From: Clostridiales bacterium
Lineage (GTDB): Bacteria; Bacillota; Clostridia; Oscillospirales; Acutalibacteraceae
Direction of reading: 5' to 3'
Length of the DNA: 64,000 nucleotides
NCBI GenBank assembly: GCA_019418545.1
Contig: DYBQ01000003.1
Span: forward strand, 1-64,000
Shown: positions 36,039 to 45,081 of the stretch, piece by piece
Numbering within the stretch: the first letter of the stretch is position 1
Layout: each line of letters begins with the position of its first letter
Notes under the pieces: generated by a model
What the model was told of the DNA's origin: nothing
What the model saw: the letters and a program-made list of their open reading frames with translations, nothing else
The model's database searches: none
Made by a program: the position numbers and the translations under genes

Positions 36039-36929
36039 TTAGCCTTTTACAGCTCCTACTGCCAAACCTTTGACAAAATGCTTTTGGAAAAATGGGAAAA
36101 TAAACAACATAGGACCTGCGGCCAATACACACAGCGCCATTCTGGCACTTTCATTTGGCAGGTTGGAAATATCAATACTAACATTACCTGCCTGCATCGT
36201 AGTAATTAAGAACTGAATGTTATTCATGATGCGATACAAATAATACTGCAGGGAATTCAGGGTCGCGTCATTGATATACATCAGGGACAGCCACCAGTCA
36301 TTCCAATAGGTAAAGGCAATAAACAGACCTACTGCTGCAAAAGCCGGTTTAGAAATCGGGATGATAATTCGGAAGAAAATTCCTACCTCACTTGCACCAT
36401 CAATTTTTGCTGCTTCGATTAGTGACATAGGCGTGTCACCAAAGAAGCCTTTCATCAAAAACACATGCCACGGCATAATGATATATGGAAGAATCAGTGC
36501 AAAAATTGTGTCACCCAAATGGTAGTAGTTGTTCAGCAAAATATAGGTGGGCACCATGCCTCCATTAAACAACAATGTGAACAAGGTCAGGAAGGATAAC
36601 AGCCCATGAAATTTAAAATCCTTTCTGGCAATCACATATCCCAGCATACTGGTAAACAACAAACTGAAAAATGTACCGACTACTGTAACACCTATGGTTA
36701 CCATATAAGAATTGATTAACTGCTTCGGGCTTTGGAAAATATATTCATAAGCCCTTACTGAAAATTCTCCCGGAATCAACGAATACCCTTCTGTAGAAAG
36801 AGAAACCTCGCTGGTAAGGGATGCAGATACAATATACAGAAGCGGAACTACGCAGCAAATGGAAACCAGGATAAAAATCAAATTGATGATAAAATTTGAT
36901 AAAAATGCGCTTTTCTTTGAACCTACCAC
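36039..36929 (-). CDS. Carbohydrate ABC permease, YtcP/LplC type
   Basis: 296 residues and six membrane helices. The ATPase-coupling EAA loop reads EAAKIDGASEVGIFFRIIIPISKPAFA. The ending F-F-Q-K-H-F-V-K-G-L-A-V-G-A-V-K-G is typical of this permease group. GTG start 6 nt after AAAGGAGGGG. Pairs with the upstream LplB-type permease, 14 nt away. Confidence 0.9.
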   Translation of the reverse strand: MVGSKKSAFLSNFIINLIFILVSICCVVPLLYIVSASLTSEVSLSTEGYSLIPGEFSVRAYEYIFQSPKQLINSYMVTIGVTVVGTFFSLLFTSMLGYVIARKDFKFHGLLSFLTLFTLLFNGGMVPTYILLNNYYHLGDTIFALILPYIIMPWHVFLMKGFFGDTPMSLIEAAKIDGASEVGIFFRIIIPISKPAFAAVGLFIAFTYWNDWWLSLMYINDATLNSLQYYLYRIMNNIQFLITTMQAGNVSIDISNLPNESARMALCVLAAGPMLFIFPFFQKHFVKGLAVGAVKG

Positions 36930-36943
36930 AATAATCCCCTCCT

Positions 36944-37846
36944 TTAAAACAGTGCGCTTTCGCGGTCGATTTTGCGAACTACCAGATTGCTTCCCAAAAC
37001 CAGGAGGAAACCGACGATAGACTGATACAAACCTACAGCAGAAGCCATTCCAATATCTCCGGTTACGCGCAAGGCACGGAATACATATGTATCAATAACA
37101 TCCGTTACAGAATACAGCGTTCCGGAATCCTTTGTGAGGAAGTAGAACATACCAAAGTCTGCATAGAAAATTTTGCCGATTTGAAGCAGAGAAAGCAGAA
37201 TAATAGTCGGAACCAAAAACGGAATGGAAATTTTGAGGGTGGTTTGGAAACGATTAGCTCCATCAATGGCTGCTGCTTCAAACTGTGTGGTATCAATACC
37301 CATCAGAGTTGCATAGAAAAGAAGCGTCATATATCCAACATTTTTCCATACATAAGAGAACAATAGAATCCATGGCCAGTATTCGGGAGCGTTATAAAAG
37401 TTCGGAACCTCCATTCCCATCTTTTCCAGCAGGTTGGGCAATACACCCATATCCGGGCTCAAAAAAGCATAGAGAACATAACTGGCTACTACCCATGATA
37501 CAAAATATGGAACAAACATACAAGTCTGATACAACTTTACCTGACGTCTGCCGAGCTCAAACAGCAGCAATGCCAGCAATACCGACAAAATAATTGTTAC
37601 TGCAATAAATAAAAAGTTTAAGCATATGGTGTTGCGTGTAATTCGGAAAGCATCCTGAGAGCCAAAGAAAAACTCAAAGTTGTCAAATCCGCACCAATCA
37701 CTTTGGAAAATACCTTTGGAATAATCGATTCGTTTAAATGGAATAATTAATCCAAAAAGCGGCGCATAATAAAAGGCCAACAAAAAAATCAGCCCTGGTA
37801 CTGCCAGCAAAAACAGCCCCCAATTCATTTTTTTCTTTTTTTGCAC
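36944..37846 (-). CDS. Carbohydrate ABC permease, YteP/LplB type
   Basis: 300 residues and six membrane helices. EAA loop EAAAIDGANRFQTTLKISIPFL. First gene of the importer operon. The frame extends to 37933, but the GTG at 37846 fits because AAAGGGATGG lies 6 nt upstream and related proteins start with a short Lys-rich segment followed by NWGLFLLA. Confidence 0.9.
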   Translation of the reverse strand: MQKKKKMNWGLFLLAVPGLIFLLAFYYAPLFGLIIPFKRIDYSKGIFQSDWCGFDNFEFFFGSQDAFRITRNTICLNFLFIAVTIILSVLLALLLFELGRRQVKLYQTCMFVPYFVSWVVASYVLYAFLSPDMGVLPNLLEKMGMEVPNFYNAPEYWPWILLFSYVWKNVGYMTLLFYATLMGIDTTQFEAAAIDGANRFQTTLKISIPFLVPTIILLSLLQIGKIFYADFGMFYFLTKDSGTLYSVTDVIDTYVFRALRVTGDIGMASAVGLYQSIVGFLLVLGSNLVVRKIDRESALF

Positions 37847-37938
37847 AAAAAACCATCCCTTTCTCAAAGTGAAAACCATGTCACCAGATTTACACCTACA
37901 AACATTTTCAAAATCATCCTGCAACATTACCAATAGAT

Positions 37939-37965
37939 ATTCTCACATATACTTTTTATGAGAAT
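37939..37965 (-). promoter_or_regulatory. Inverted repeat in leader of importer operon
   Basis: ATTCTCA and TGAGAAT are perfect 7-bp arms 13 bp apart, extended by AGAT/ATCT-like ends. It lies between the promoter and the first permease and could be an operator or an RNA hairpin. Confidence 0.4.
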
Positions 37966-38020
37966 CTATACGGATGTTTCTTTCACTCCCCAATCACTAT
38001 GATTCTGTTTTGTTTGTGTG

Positions 38021-38048
38021 TTTACAATGTACTGGTATTGCTGGTCAA
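38021..38048 (-). promoter_or_regulatory. Probable promoter of importer operon
   Basis: TTGACC (38048-38043), 16-bp gap, TGTAAA (38026-38021) on the minus strand, giving a leader of about 165 nt. The rest of the 540-bp gap (to 38278) is AT-rich with no gene seen. Confidence 0.5.
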
Positions 38049-38278
38049 TGTTTTTTCTGTCTGTATGGTAACATGACGGAAATATCAGCTGCAACTCTAA
38101 AATTATCTTTTTAGACTATAACTTCATAACTATTATTTAAATTCTTTTGTGATTTCTCCAAACATGCCGAAATTATATATAAAATTGCACAAGTGTACAG
38201 TGGGTATCATTGTGTGTTATTGACACATTTGCCCAATTTCTGTTTTTATAAAACTTTTATTCAATAAAATCTATAATC

Positions 38279-38328
38279 AAAACAGGCACAGTACAAACGG
38301 AAGAGTCGTTTTGCACTGTGCCTGTTTT
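38279..38328 (-). terminator. Terminator of uroD-like gene 2
   Basis: Leftward AAAACAGGCACAGT pairs with ACTGTGCCTGTTTT, with further pairs towards the loop. Confidence 0.85.
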
Positions 38329-38387
38329 AATTTCATTATCCTACTTAGAAAGGATATTTCCAATATCCTGTGCAGCTTTACGATTAC

Positions 38388-39452
38388 TTAGATAATCCCA
38401 TACATTGCCAACACATTTTCAATGGGAGTATCTGGCTGCACTGCATGAGAAGGTGCCATAATATAGCCTCCTCCATTTCCCAAAATTTGGGTATTCTCTG
38501 CTACTTTTGCTTTCACTTCTTCTGGCGTAGCAAATGGCAGGAAAGACTGTACATCCATTGCCCCGTGGAAGGTAAGTTGTTTTCCATATTTCTCTTTCAA
38601 AACCTTGGGGTTCATTCCGGCAGCACTGGTTTGAATTGGGTCCAGGATTGTCACGCCCACTTCAATCAAATCGGGAATGATGGGAGCGATAGCGCCGCAG
38701 GAATGGAAGAAAATCTCCACGTCAAAATTCTTTTTAATTTCCTTATAAAATTTCTGATACAGCGGCTTAAAATACCGGCAAAACATGTCCCGGGAAATTA
38801 ACAAATTATTCTGTGCCCCATAGTCACCGCCGCCATTGAGCTCATGAATTTTTCCTTTTCCTGCTTCCAATGTTTTCAGTGCATGCCACAGCCGGATTTC
38901 ATTGTGTTTTTCAATCATAGCCACTGCCAGGTCTTCATCCAACGCCAGTGTCATCAAAAACTTTTCATCTCCAGCCCACATAGACACATGCTGCAGCCCA
39001 GAGGGGTCGCCATGAGCGGTAATCCAGTAATCCCCTCTTTCTTCCAGCCGCTCTATGCTTTCGGATACATAGGAAAAGTCCCACCATTCCTTCTTGCCGT
39101 CCCAACCCCACCGGCCTTCCAAATCTTCCGGTGTTTCCACATCGGACCATGGAAAATACACTTCGGATTCTACCATAATCCCATTGGTGGAAGGGAACTC
39201 CTTCATTCTAGGGCCTCCAGAAACAATAATCTCATAGGAGCCGTCTTCAAAGGTTTTCAAAGGCGGCCCAATATATTTGGGTCCTACTGTCCTCCGGTCT
39301 ACACCCAGTTTATCTAAAATTTCATCCCGGTCATCAGTTTCAAAATACTCTTCGAGCTTTTTCCAGATGTACGGTTCTGCCGAAAAATCATATGGTATCC
39401 GGTCTGCCGGTTTTTTATCTAATGCTGCACGAAATCTTTCATAATGTGTCAT
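38388..39452 (-). CDS. UroD/MtaA-superfamily protein 2
   Basis: 354 residues. It begins MTHYERFRAALDKKPADRIP, typical of the methyltransferase-like branch. It has the HSCG motif (FFHSCGAIAPIIPDL) that supplies two zinc ligands in MtaA/MtbA. The later Cys of those enzymes is replaced in GGGYIMAPSHAVQPDTP. It starts by ATGA overlap with the six-hairpin glycosidase gene, so the two products probably act on the same compound. True heme UroD activity is unlikely given context and sequence. Substrate unknown. Confidence 0.75.
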   Translation of the reverse strand: MTHYERFRAALDKKPADRIPYDFSAEPYIWKKLEEYFETDDRDEILDKLGVDRRTVGPKYIGPPLKTFEDGSYEIIVSGGPRMKEFPSTNGIMVESEVYFPWSDVETPEDLEGRWGWDGKKEWWDFSYVSESIERLEERGDYWITAHGDPSGLQHVSMWAGDEKFLMTLALDEDLAVAMIEKHNEIRLWHALKTLEAGKGKIHELNGGGDYGAQNNLLISRDMFCRYFKPLYQKFYKEIKKNFDVEIFFHSCGAIAPIIPDLIEVGVTILDPIQTSAAGMNPKVLKEKYGKQLTFHGAMDVQSFLPFATPEEVKAKVAENTQILGNGGGYIMAPSHAVQPDTPIENVLAMYGII

Positions 39453-41338
39453 ACAGTTTTTTCCTCCTTTTGTAACAACTCTACTGTTTCAGCCAAAGTA
39501 AGCAGATTGCTGGTCTCACACCAGCAGCTTCCGTTAAACACGCCGCCTATACACCTTGTGCTCTCCCAATCGGACATATTTACCCGCTCGCAAATATAGC
39601 CTTGAGGAAGCTTTTCCGGCTCAGCTCGAATGGAATCATCTTCCAACAGGCTGGCATCTTTTGGTACATCCCAGGAATAAATTGGGCGCTTTTCGGTAGA
39701 CATATACTGGCTAATCGTAAGCGCAATATCCTTTAAAAGCTCCAAATAGGCCGGATTTCCTGTCCACTTATAAATTTTATAGATGCTATCACCAGACAGC
39801 GTACAGATTCCGGGAGCAGAATGTTTATTCTGGACATTAGCAAAAACGCTGCCCACTGTCTTCATATCCAGACGTCCAAATTCGCTGGTTTTTGGGAAAT
39901 GATAGTTATAGCTGACGACCCAGCTGCTGCACTGGTGCAGCATAAACACAGCTCTATCCAGCCAAACCGAATCCTTGGTTACATCATACAGCTCCACCAG
40001 GCTTTCAAGCAGTCCAAATGCACTTTCACTGTCAGGTCCCTGTAAAATTTCTCCCGGACCTCCGGTAGTATATCCACGAATGGCATCTCTTGTGTAATAC
40101 TGTTCTGCACTTTCTAACGCTACCTGCAAATACTTTTCTTCTCCAAAATAACGATAGGCTGCTACAAGACCGGCAGGGGCAATTCCACCACTGGTAGAGC
40201 CGCCTGCAATAATTTCGCCGGTTTCCACATTGACAAACTGACCAAACTGGCCATACTTTTCCCACAGCTTTACAAAGGCATCTGCCAGTTTTCGTGCTCC
40301 TGCCTCAAATTCTACAGGCACTGTTTGATTTCTCTCCTGTATCAGGCGGAAATGCTTGAACAAAAACACCAACATATCTCCCGATTCCCGGATTAAATGC
40401 TGGTCAATTCCTGACGGGTCATGAATTACTTGACCATTCTCATCTGCCATTCCATAAAAGAATCCGCTCTTTCCCTGTGTACGGAAAAGATGCCGCAGAG
40501 TAGCCAGACCCCGTTTCCATTCTACTTCTCCGCCCAGCTTCATCAATGCATAACTGGACATACCTCCGCCAACCCAGCCAGGCTGCCAGGGAGTACAGTG
40601 GTCCCCAAATGGGACTGCGCGATAAAATTCAGCACCAGGCTGCCAGTTCAAATAATTAAACTTATCCCGCTGAATTTCAAACTGTTCTTCAAACGAAAGG
40701 ACTTCCGGACGGGTGTCATCCATTCCCATACATTTCCGGTTTTCAAAAAACACCCGATAAAACTCCTCCATACTGTCGCAGGAAAACTCCAGAAGCCGGA
40801 AGGGGATGTCGATTACCTTTCCCTTTTCTAACGTAATGCCTGTATCCTTTTTATTTTGCATAAAAGGCCATCGATAAATTTTTTCTCTTCTCATATGAGG
40901 CCAGCAAACGCCTATTTTCCCTTTTTCATAGGAAAGCCCTAAATTGATACCGTCAATTTCCTGAATAGTATAAAACAAAATGGCCTGTTTGCGGCTTGCA
41001 GAAAACACACCCACACAAGGGACACTTACATCGCCGGTGGTTACTTCAATTTTCCCGCTGCCATCCTCATTCAGCCGGATAACATCGGTCATGGTAACCG
41101 GCATATCTACGGATGCTTCTTCCATTGCAAACTTAGGCGGATAGTGTTTTTTAAGCGAACGGAAGCGATTTCCATTATAGCAGCAGGCCGGGAACAGAAC
41201 ATATTCCTCTCCATCAGCAGGAAATTCGCTGATAAACTCTACAAAAGCATTTTCCTGTGTTTGAGAAATATTTGCGCTTAACTTTTCTCCGGTTATCTGA
41301 TAATCAGCCCGGGCACTTTCTAATGATGGATAAAACAT
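39449..41338 (-). CDS. Putative six-hairpin glycosidase-type enzyme, cytoplasmic
   Basis: 629 residues without a signal peptide. The N-terminal ~200 form a beta-rich domain. The remainder is alpha-helical with aromatic and acidic motifs (GDHCTPWQPGWVGGG, DPSGIDQHLIRESGD, QGPDSESAFG, SAPGICTLSGDS) that fit an (alpha/alpha)6 barrel. I cannot assign a GH family. It probably trims imported oligosaccharides. GGGGAG lies 8 nt before the ATG. First gene of a two-gene operon with uroD-like 2, behind an AraC-type repeat site. Confidence 0.6.
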   Translation of the reverse strand: MFYPSLESARADYQITGEKLSANISQTQENAFVEFISEFPADGEEYVLFPACCYNGNRFRSLKKHYPPKFAMEEASVDMPVTMTDVIRLNEDGSGKIEVTTGDVSVPCVGVFSASRKQAILFYTIQEIDGINLGLSYEKGKIGVCWPHMRREKIYRWPFMQNKKDTGITLEKGKVIDIPFRLLEFSCDSMEEFYRVFFENRKCMGMDDTRPEVLSFEEQFEIQRDKFNYLNWQPGAEFYRAVPFGDHCTPWQPGWVGGGMSSYALMKLGGEVEWKRGLATLRHLFRTQGKSGFFYGMADENGQVIHDPSGIDQHLIRESGDMLVFLFKHFRLIQERNQTVPVEFEAGARKLADAFVKLWEKYGQFGQFVNVETGEIIAGGSTSGGIAPAGLVAAYRYFGEEKYLQVALESAEQYYTRDAIRGYTTGGPGEILQGPDSESAFGLLESLVELYDVTKDSVWLDRAVFMLHQCSSWVVSYNYHFPKTSEFGRLDMKTVGSVFANVQNKHSAPGICTLSGDSIYKIYKWTGNPAYLELLKDIALTISQYMSTEKRPIYSWDVPKDASLLEDDSIRAEPEKLPQGYICERVNMSDWESTRCIGGVFNGSCWCETSNLLTLAETVELLQKEEKTV

Positions 41339-41405
41339 AAAGACTACTCCCCATTATTTTTTATAGACGGCTATACCGCCAAAGGATATCAAATCCTCTA
41401 TTTGT

Positions 41406-41461
41406 ATGGTATCACCGGTTTTTGAAATGCTCAACTGCAAAAAATGCTCTTTTCACTGTAA
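41406..41461 (-). promoter_or_regulatory. AraC-type direct-repeat operator, copy 2, with promoter
   Basis: TTACAGTGAAA (41461-41451) and TTGCAGTTGAG (41440-41430) are 21 bp apart. Over 32 aligned bases this segment matches the site at 21867-21898 at 25 positions without gaps. The proximal repeat overlaps TTGAGC (-35, 41434-41429), followed 17 bp on by TACCAT (41411-41406), the same layout as copy 1. Confidence 0.6.
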
Positions 41462-41534
41462 TATGGAATTATTTGAAAAAAGGCTTCCTCCATATCACTT
41501 TTAAAAGCTTAAAATCATCAAAAAAAGATAAAAA

Positions 41535-41565
41535 GTGGGACAGAATAAAAACTATTCTGTCCCAC
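41535..41565 (-). terminator. Terminator of Gfo/Idh-ThuA-YbjQ operon
   Basis: 12-bp arms GTGGGACAGAAT and ATTCTGTCCCAC with a short loop, leftward T-run. Confidence 0.9.
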
Positions 41566-41583
41566 CTTGTTATGCCAATCAGA

Positions 41584-41904
41584 TTACTCAAAAACAACAG
41601 CTGTTCCGCTGACTGTCACCATCAACATGGCGTTGTTGGCACCCAGTACCTCATAGTCAATGTCTACTCCAACTACAGCATTTGCGCCTCTCTCTTCGGC
41701 CCGCTGTTCCAACTCATCCAACGCCTGCTGTCTGGCAGCCATCAATTCCTCTTCATAAGTTTCGGAACGTCCTCCAAAAAAGTTCCTCATTCCTGCTGCA
41801 ACATCTTTTAGCACATTGATACCGGTAATAACCTCCCCAAAAACAACTCCCCGGTATTCCATAATCTGACGGCCTTCAATACATGGTGTTGTGGTCACAA
41901 TCAT
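41584..41904 (-). CDS. YbjQ/UPF0145 family protein
   Basis: 106 residues. It has the family pattern of a beta-rich start ([14 protein letters not shown]), [10 protein letters not shown], a helix with [29 protein letters not shown] composition, and VDIDYEVLG near the end. Members form homo-pentamers of unknown purpose, sometimes called heavy-metal-binding. AAGGAGG lies 7 nt before the ATG. Last in the Gfo/Idh operon; no obvious link to sugar oxidation. Confidence 0.85.
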   Translation of the reverse strand: MIVTTTPCIEGRQIMEYRGVVFGEVITGINVLKDVAAGMRNFFGGRSETYEEELMAARQQALDELEQRAEERGANAVVGVDIDYEVLGANNAMLMVTVSGTAVVFE

Positions 41905-41981
41905 AACAAAACCTCCTTCTCTGCTGATACAATATAAGGGATTTTCTCCTTTGATTATATCATACAGCAAGAGGTCTGTCA

Positions 41982-43091
41982 TCAATCTAAAATTCCATGC
42001 ACAGGATTATTTTTCATAGCCTCGCCGCGGGTGTATTTGGATTGAATCGGAATCATTTTTCCAGAGCTGCTGCTCTTTTCAAAACTCTGCATCACTTCCA
42101 GCACATGGTATGTTTGCTTCCAGCTTTCCCGAGATGTTCTTCCGGTTTGAATTGCCTTTGCCATATCGGCCAGTCCCAGCGCACGGGAATTTTCCGCATA
42201 GTCAAAGCACAGAGGCATCTCCTTCACCTGGCCATCCTCTGGACGCAAAAGCTTTACAGGGCCTCCAAAGCCATTGGGGTCGGGAACAAACAGCGTGCCT
42301 TTTGTGCCATAGATTTCCAGACGCGCCTGTTCCGGGTAACACACATCGAAGGTGGTAAAAATGGTGCCAGTTGCACCGCTTTCAAAATTCATAATACCGG
42401 TCACATAGGTAGGTACCTTTACTTCCACGGTCTCGCCGCAATGAGGCTGGCTGGTAATGGTGCGGGTTGGGAAAGATGCCTTGGTTACACCCATTACACT
42501 GGAAACCCCTCCCAACAGGTTGACAAGCGCTGTGATATAATAGGGTCCCATATCCATCATGGGGCCGCCGCCATACTGATAATAGAAAGCCGGGTCGGGA
42601 TGCCAGCTTTCATGGCCGCGGCAAATCATAAAGGCGGCCGCGCCAATCGGCTCCCCAATATATCCATCGTCAATCAGCTTGCGGCAGGTCTGAATGCCCG
42701 CTCCCAAAAAGGTGTCCGGTGCGCCTCCCAGCATCAGTCCTTTTTCCTGGGCCAGCTCTACCAGCTCCTTACCTTCCTCCAAAGAAGCTGCCAACGGTTT
42801 TTCAGAATAAACATGTTTTCCGGCCTTCAGTGCTTCAATAGAAACGCCATAATGCTCATATGGGCGGGTCAAATTCAAAACAATGTCAATTTCCGGGTCT
42901 GCAAACAACTCATACATGGTGTCATACAGCTTGGGAATATTATATTTTTCCTGCGCCCTCTCGGCTTTTTCCCGAACAAGGTCACAAACGGCTACCAGCT
43001 CAATTTCCTTAAAGCATCCAGTAATATTTTGCAGATAGATGCCGGAAATATCACCGACTCCCACCATACCGATTTTTACGGTTTTCCCCAT
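41982..43091 (-). CDS. Gfo/Idh/MocA-family oxidoreductase 2
   Basis: 369 residues. N-terminal Rossmann fold with VGVGDISG, then the sugar-dehydrogenase motif EKPLAAS with Lys as the likely catalytic residue, and a C-terminal alpha/beta domain with the ligand-binding [14 protein letters not shown] segment. NAD(P)-linked oxidation or epimerisation of a sugar is expected. AAGGAGG precedes the ATG at 43091 by 7 nt; the frame opens earlier without a better start. Follows the ThuA gene by 17 nt. Confidence 0.88.
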   Translation of the reverse strand: MGKTVKIGMVGVGDISGIYLQNITGCFKEIELVAVCDLVREKAERAQEKYNIPKLYDTMYELFADPEIDIVLNLTRPYEHYGVSIEALKAGKHVYSEKPLAASLEEGKELVELAQEKGLMLGGAPDTFLGAGIQTCRKLIDDGYIGEPIGAAAFMICRGHESWHPDPAFYYQYGGGPMMDMGPYYITALVNLLGGVSSVMGVTKASFPTRTITSQPHCGETVEVKVPTYVTGIMNFESGATGTIFTTFDVCYPEQARLEIYGTKGTLFVPDPNGFGGPVKLLRPEDGQVKEMPLCFDYAENSRALGLADMAKAIQTGRTSRESWKQTYHVLEVMQSFEKSSSSGKMIPIQSKYTRGEAMKNNPVHGILD

Positions 43092-43108
43092 GAGATTTCC
43101 TCCTTTTC

Positions 43109-43831
43109 TCAATACATCTTTGCTGTATTTTCAAACCGCTCGGTGGTCAGGCCATGGTCAACAGCATATTGCTTGCCCTCACCGGCCCAAACCATACCAC
43201 GTTCCATAAGAATCTGTGCATTGGGAGATTTGTCAAACACATCATCGTGATGGCCCAGCGAGGTATAGAATACCCGTCCGTTGCCCCAGAACTTCGTCCA
43301 GGCTACCGGCATATCCACCGGTTTGTTAGAAATGTGATAATAGGGAACCACGGGGAACCGGGTGGTCGCCAGCACCTCGATAGACGGGTCAATATGAAGA
43401 TAATAATGCTCGCTGCACACAGGGAAATCTTCCAAGCCCTCCACAATAGGGCTGGAGCCATGGCAGATATTTACCATATAGTCAATGCCGTCTCCGCCGG
43501 GATGGCTAACCCACTGGCCTCCTGTAATAAACTGCCATTCGGTATCCTGCCGGAATGAATCACACATGCCGCCGTGGCAGCCTGCCAAGCCTACACCTGA
43601 GCCAACCGCCTTGCAGATATTCACTACATAATCATGGTTAATCTCTCCCATAGTCCAGCAGGCTACAATCAAATCCAGCCCCATCAGCATATCCAAATCT
43701 GCCAGCACATCCAATGTGTCGCTGATAGTGCAGGTATAGCCGTGCTTTTCCAGCAGACCGGCAAATCGTTTTGATGTCAGCTGCGGCTCGTGACCGTCCC
43801 AGCCGCCCTGTAAAATCAATGCTTTTTTCAT
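43109..43831 (-). CDS. ThuA-like protein (class I glutamine-amidotransferase-like fold)
   Basis: 240 residues. KKALILQGGWDGHEP, then GLDLIVACWTMGEI, GSGVGLAGCHGGMCDSF (nucleophile-elbow position), HPGGDGIDYMV, then VFYTSLGHHDDVF. These are characteristic of ThuA proteins, which act with Gfo/Idh oxidoreductases on keto-sugars such as 3-keto-trehalose derivatives. AAAGGAG lies 8 nt before the ATG. Middle gene of the operon. Confidence 0.88.
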   Translation of the reverse strand: MKKALILQGGWDGHEPQLTSKRFAGLLEKHGYTCTISDTLDVLADLDMLMGLDLIVACWTMGEINHDYVVNICKAVGSGVGLAGCHGGMCDSFRQDTEWQFITGGQWVSHPGGDGIDYMVNICHGSSPIVEGLEDFPVCSEHYYLHIDPSIEVLATTRFPVVPYYHISNKPVDMPVAWTKFWGNGRVFYTSLGHHDDVFDKSPNAQILMERGMVWAGEGKQYAVDHGLTTERFENTAKMY

Positions 43832-43896
43832 GAAAACTACTCCTTTCAAAGAATAAGATGATTCATATGGGAATTTCATTTCTTTTTTGTTTTGTA

Positions 43897-44958
43897 TTAA
43901 ATATGGCAGGCTATGCCGTGCCCCTGTTTTTCTGACTCAAAAATCAAATCAATTACCTTCATTACCCGCAGGCACTGTTCCGGCTTTACAATTAACTGCG
44001 CGCCATTATCCAATACATCCACAATATTTTTATAGTAGTCTGCCCAGTCCGTTTCCACTTCAGGCAGAGGCTCCTCTTTTGTTGTATAGGCCGGACGCGG
44101 CGCCATAGTACGGGTGGGTCCGGCTTCGGTATAAACAATGTCGTCATCCCAGGCCATTTGTCCAGCGTCTTCCCGCAGCTGGACAGTTTTTCCTTTACAG
44201 GACCAGTCCTCTACTACGGCAGTGCCTCCGGTACAGCTTACATGCCAACGTGGTAGATTGACAAAACAGTTTGTGGACATTTCCAGCAGTGCCGAAACCC
44301 CGTTTTCAAACCGAAGGAACAGCTTGATATTATCGTCGACTTCTTCAGAAAATACCGTTTGCAAATGGGCATCCACCGACACCACCGGGGAATCAATCAT
44401 ATTCATCATCTGGTCCAGCAGATGTACGCCCCAGTCCAGCACCATACCTCCACCGTTTACTTTATATCCTCTCCAGCCATACATGGCTCCTCGGGAGCCC
44501 TGTACCCGGCTCTCAATGAAATAAGGGGCTCCTAATGTTCCATCTTCAATAATTTTTTTAATAATGCGGTAATCCTTGTCCCATCTGCGATTCTGATGTA
44601 CGGAAAACAGCTTTCCTGTTTCCTTAGAAACCGCCATAATTTCTTCCAGCTCGGCAGCATTCATGGTAACAGGCTTTTCGCACACCACATTTTTTCCTGC
44701 CCGCAAGCACTGGATAGCCAGCTCCTTGTGAAAGTTGTTGGGCACAGCAATGGTAACCAAATCGATTTCCTTGTCATGCAGCAGTTCTTCCAATGAGGAA
44801 TAGGGAGACAGCCCCTTTTCTTTGGCTTTGTTTAGTGCCTCTGGGCGAATATCCCAAACTCCTTTTACATGAATTTGAGGAATCTTGTCCATGATATTCT
44901 GGCAATGCCAGCTTCCCATTCCGCCATATCCAATAACCGCCAAATTGTGTTTCCTCAT
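43897..44958 (-). CDS. Gfo/Idh/MocA-family oxidoreductase 1
   Basis: 353 residues. AVIGYGGMGSWHC dinucleotide-binding loop, CEKPVTMN with the probable catalytic Lys, and DWGVHLLDQMMNM in the substrate region. Probably oxidises a sugar with NAD(P). First gene of the four-gene operon. GGAGG lies 8 nt before the ATG at 44958; the longer frame begins at a TTG inside the ribosome site. Divergent from the AraC gene. Confidence 0.9.
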   Translation of the reverse strand: MRKHNLAVIGYGGMGSWHCQNIMDKIPQIHVKGVWDIRPEALNKAKEKGLSPYSSLEELLHDKEIDLVTIAVPNNFHKELAIQCLRAGKNVVCEKPVTMNAAELEEIMAVSKETGKLFSVHQNRRWDKDYRIIKKIIEDGTLGAPYFIESRVQGSRGAMYGWRGYKVNGGGMVLDWGVHLLDQMMNMIDSPVVSVDAHLQTVFSEEVDDNIKLFLRFENGVSALLEMSTNCFVNLPRWHVSCTGGTAVVEDWSCKGKTVQLREDAGQMAWDDDIVYTEAGPTRTMAPRPAYTTKEEPLPEVETDWADYYKNIVDVLDNGAQLIVKPEQCLRVMKVIDLIFESEKQGHGIACHI

Positions 44959-44989
44959 AAAAAAATCCTCCAAACCCGGTAGTTTCTGG

Positions 44990-45018
44990 TTGCATTATAT
45001 CACCCTTTGCCGTACAAT
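44990..45018. promoter_or_regulatory. Overlapping divergent promoters, oxidoreductase operon / AraC gene
   Basis: Rightward TTGCAT (44990-44995), 17 bp, TACAAT (45013-45018). Leftward extended -10 TGATATAAT with TATAAT at 44999-44994, inside the same stretch. The two polymerase sites overlap, so transcription of the two units is likely exclusive or coupled. Confidence 0.6.
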
Positions 45019-45081
45019 ACCTGTCATAAGGGATTTACTTTTAGCCAAATATTGCGCTTTTTCAGAAAGGAAGATTTTCTT

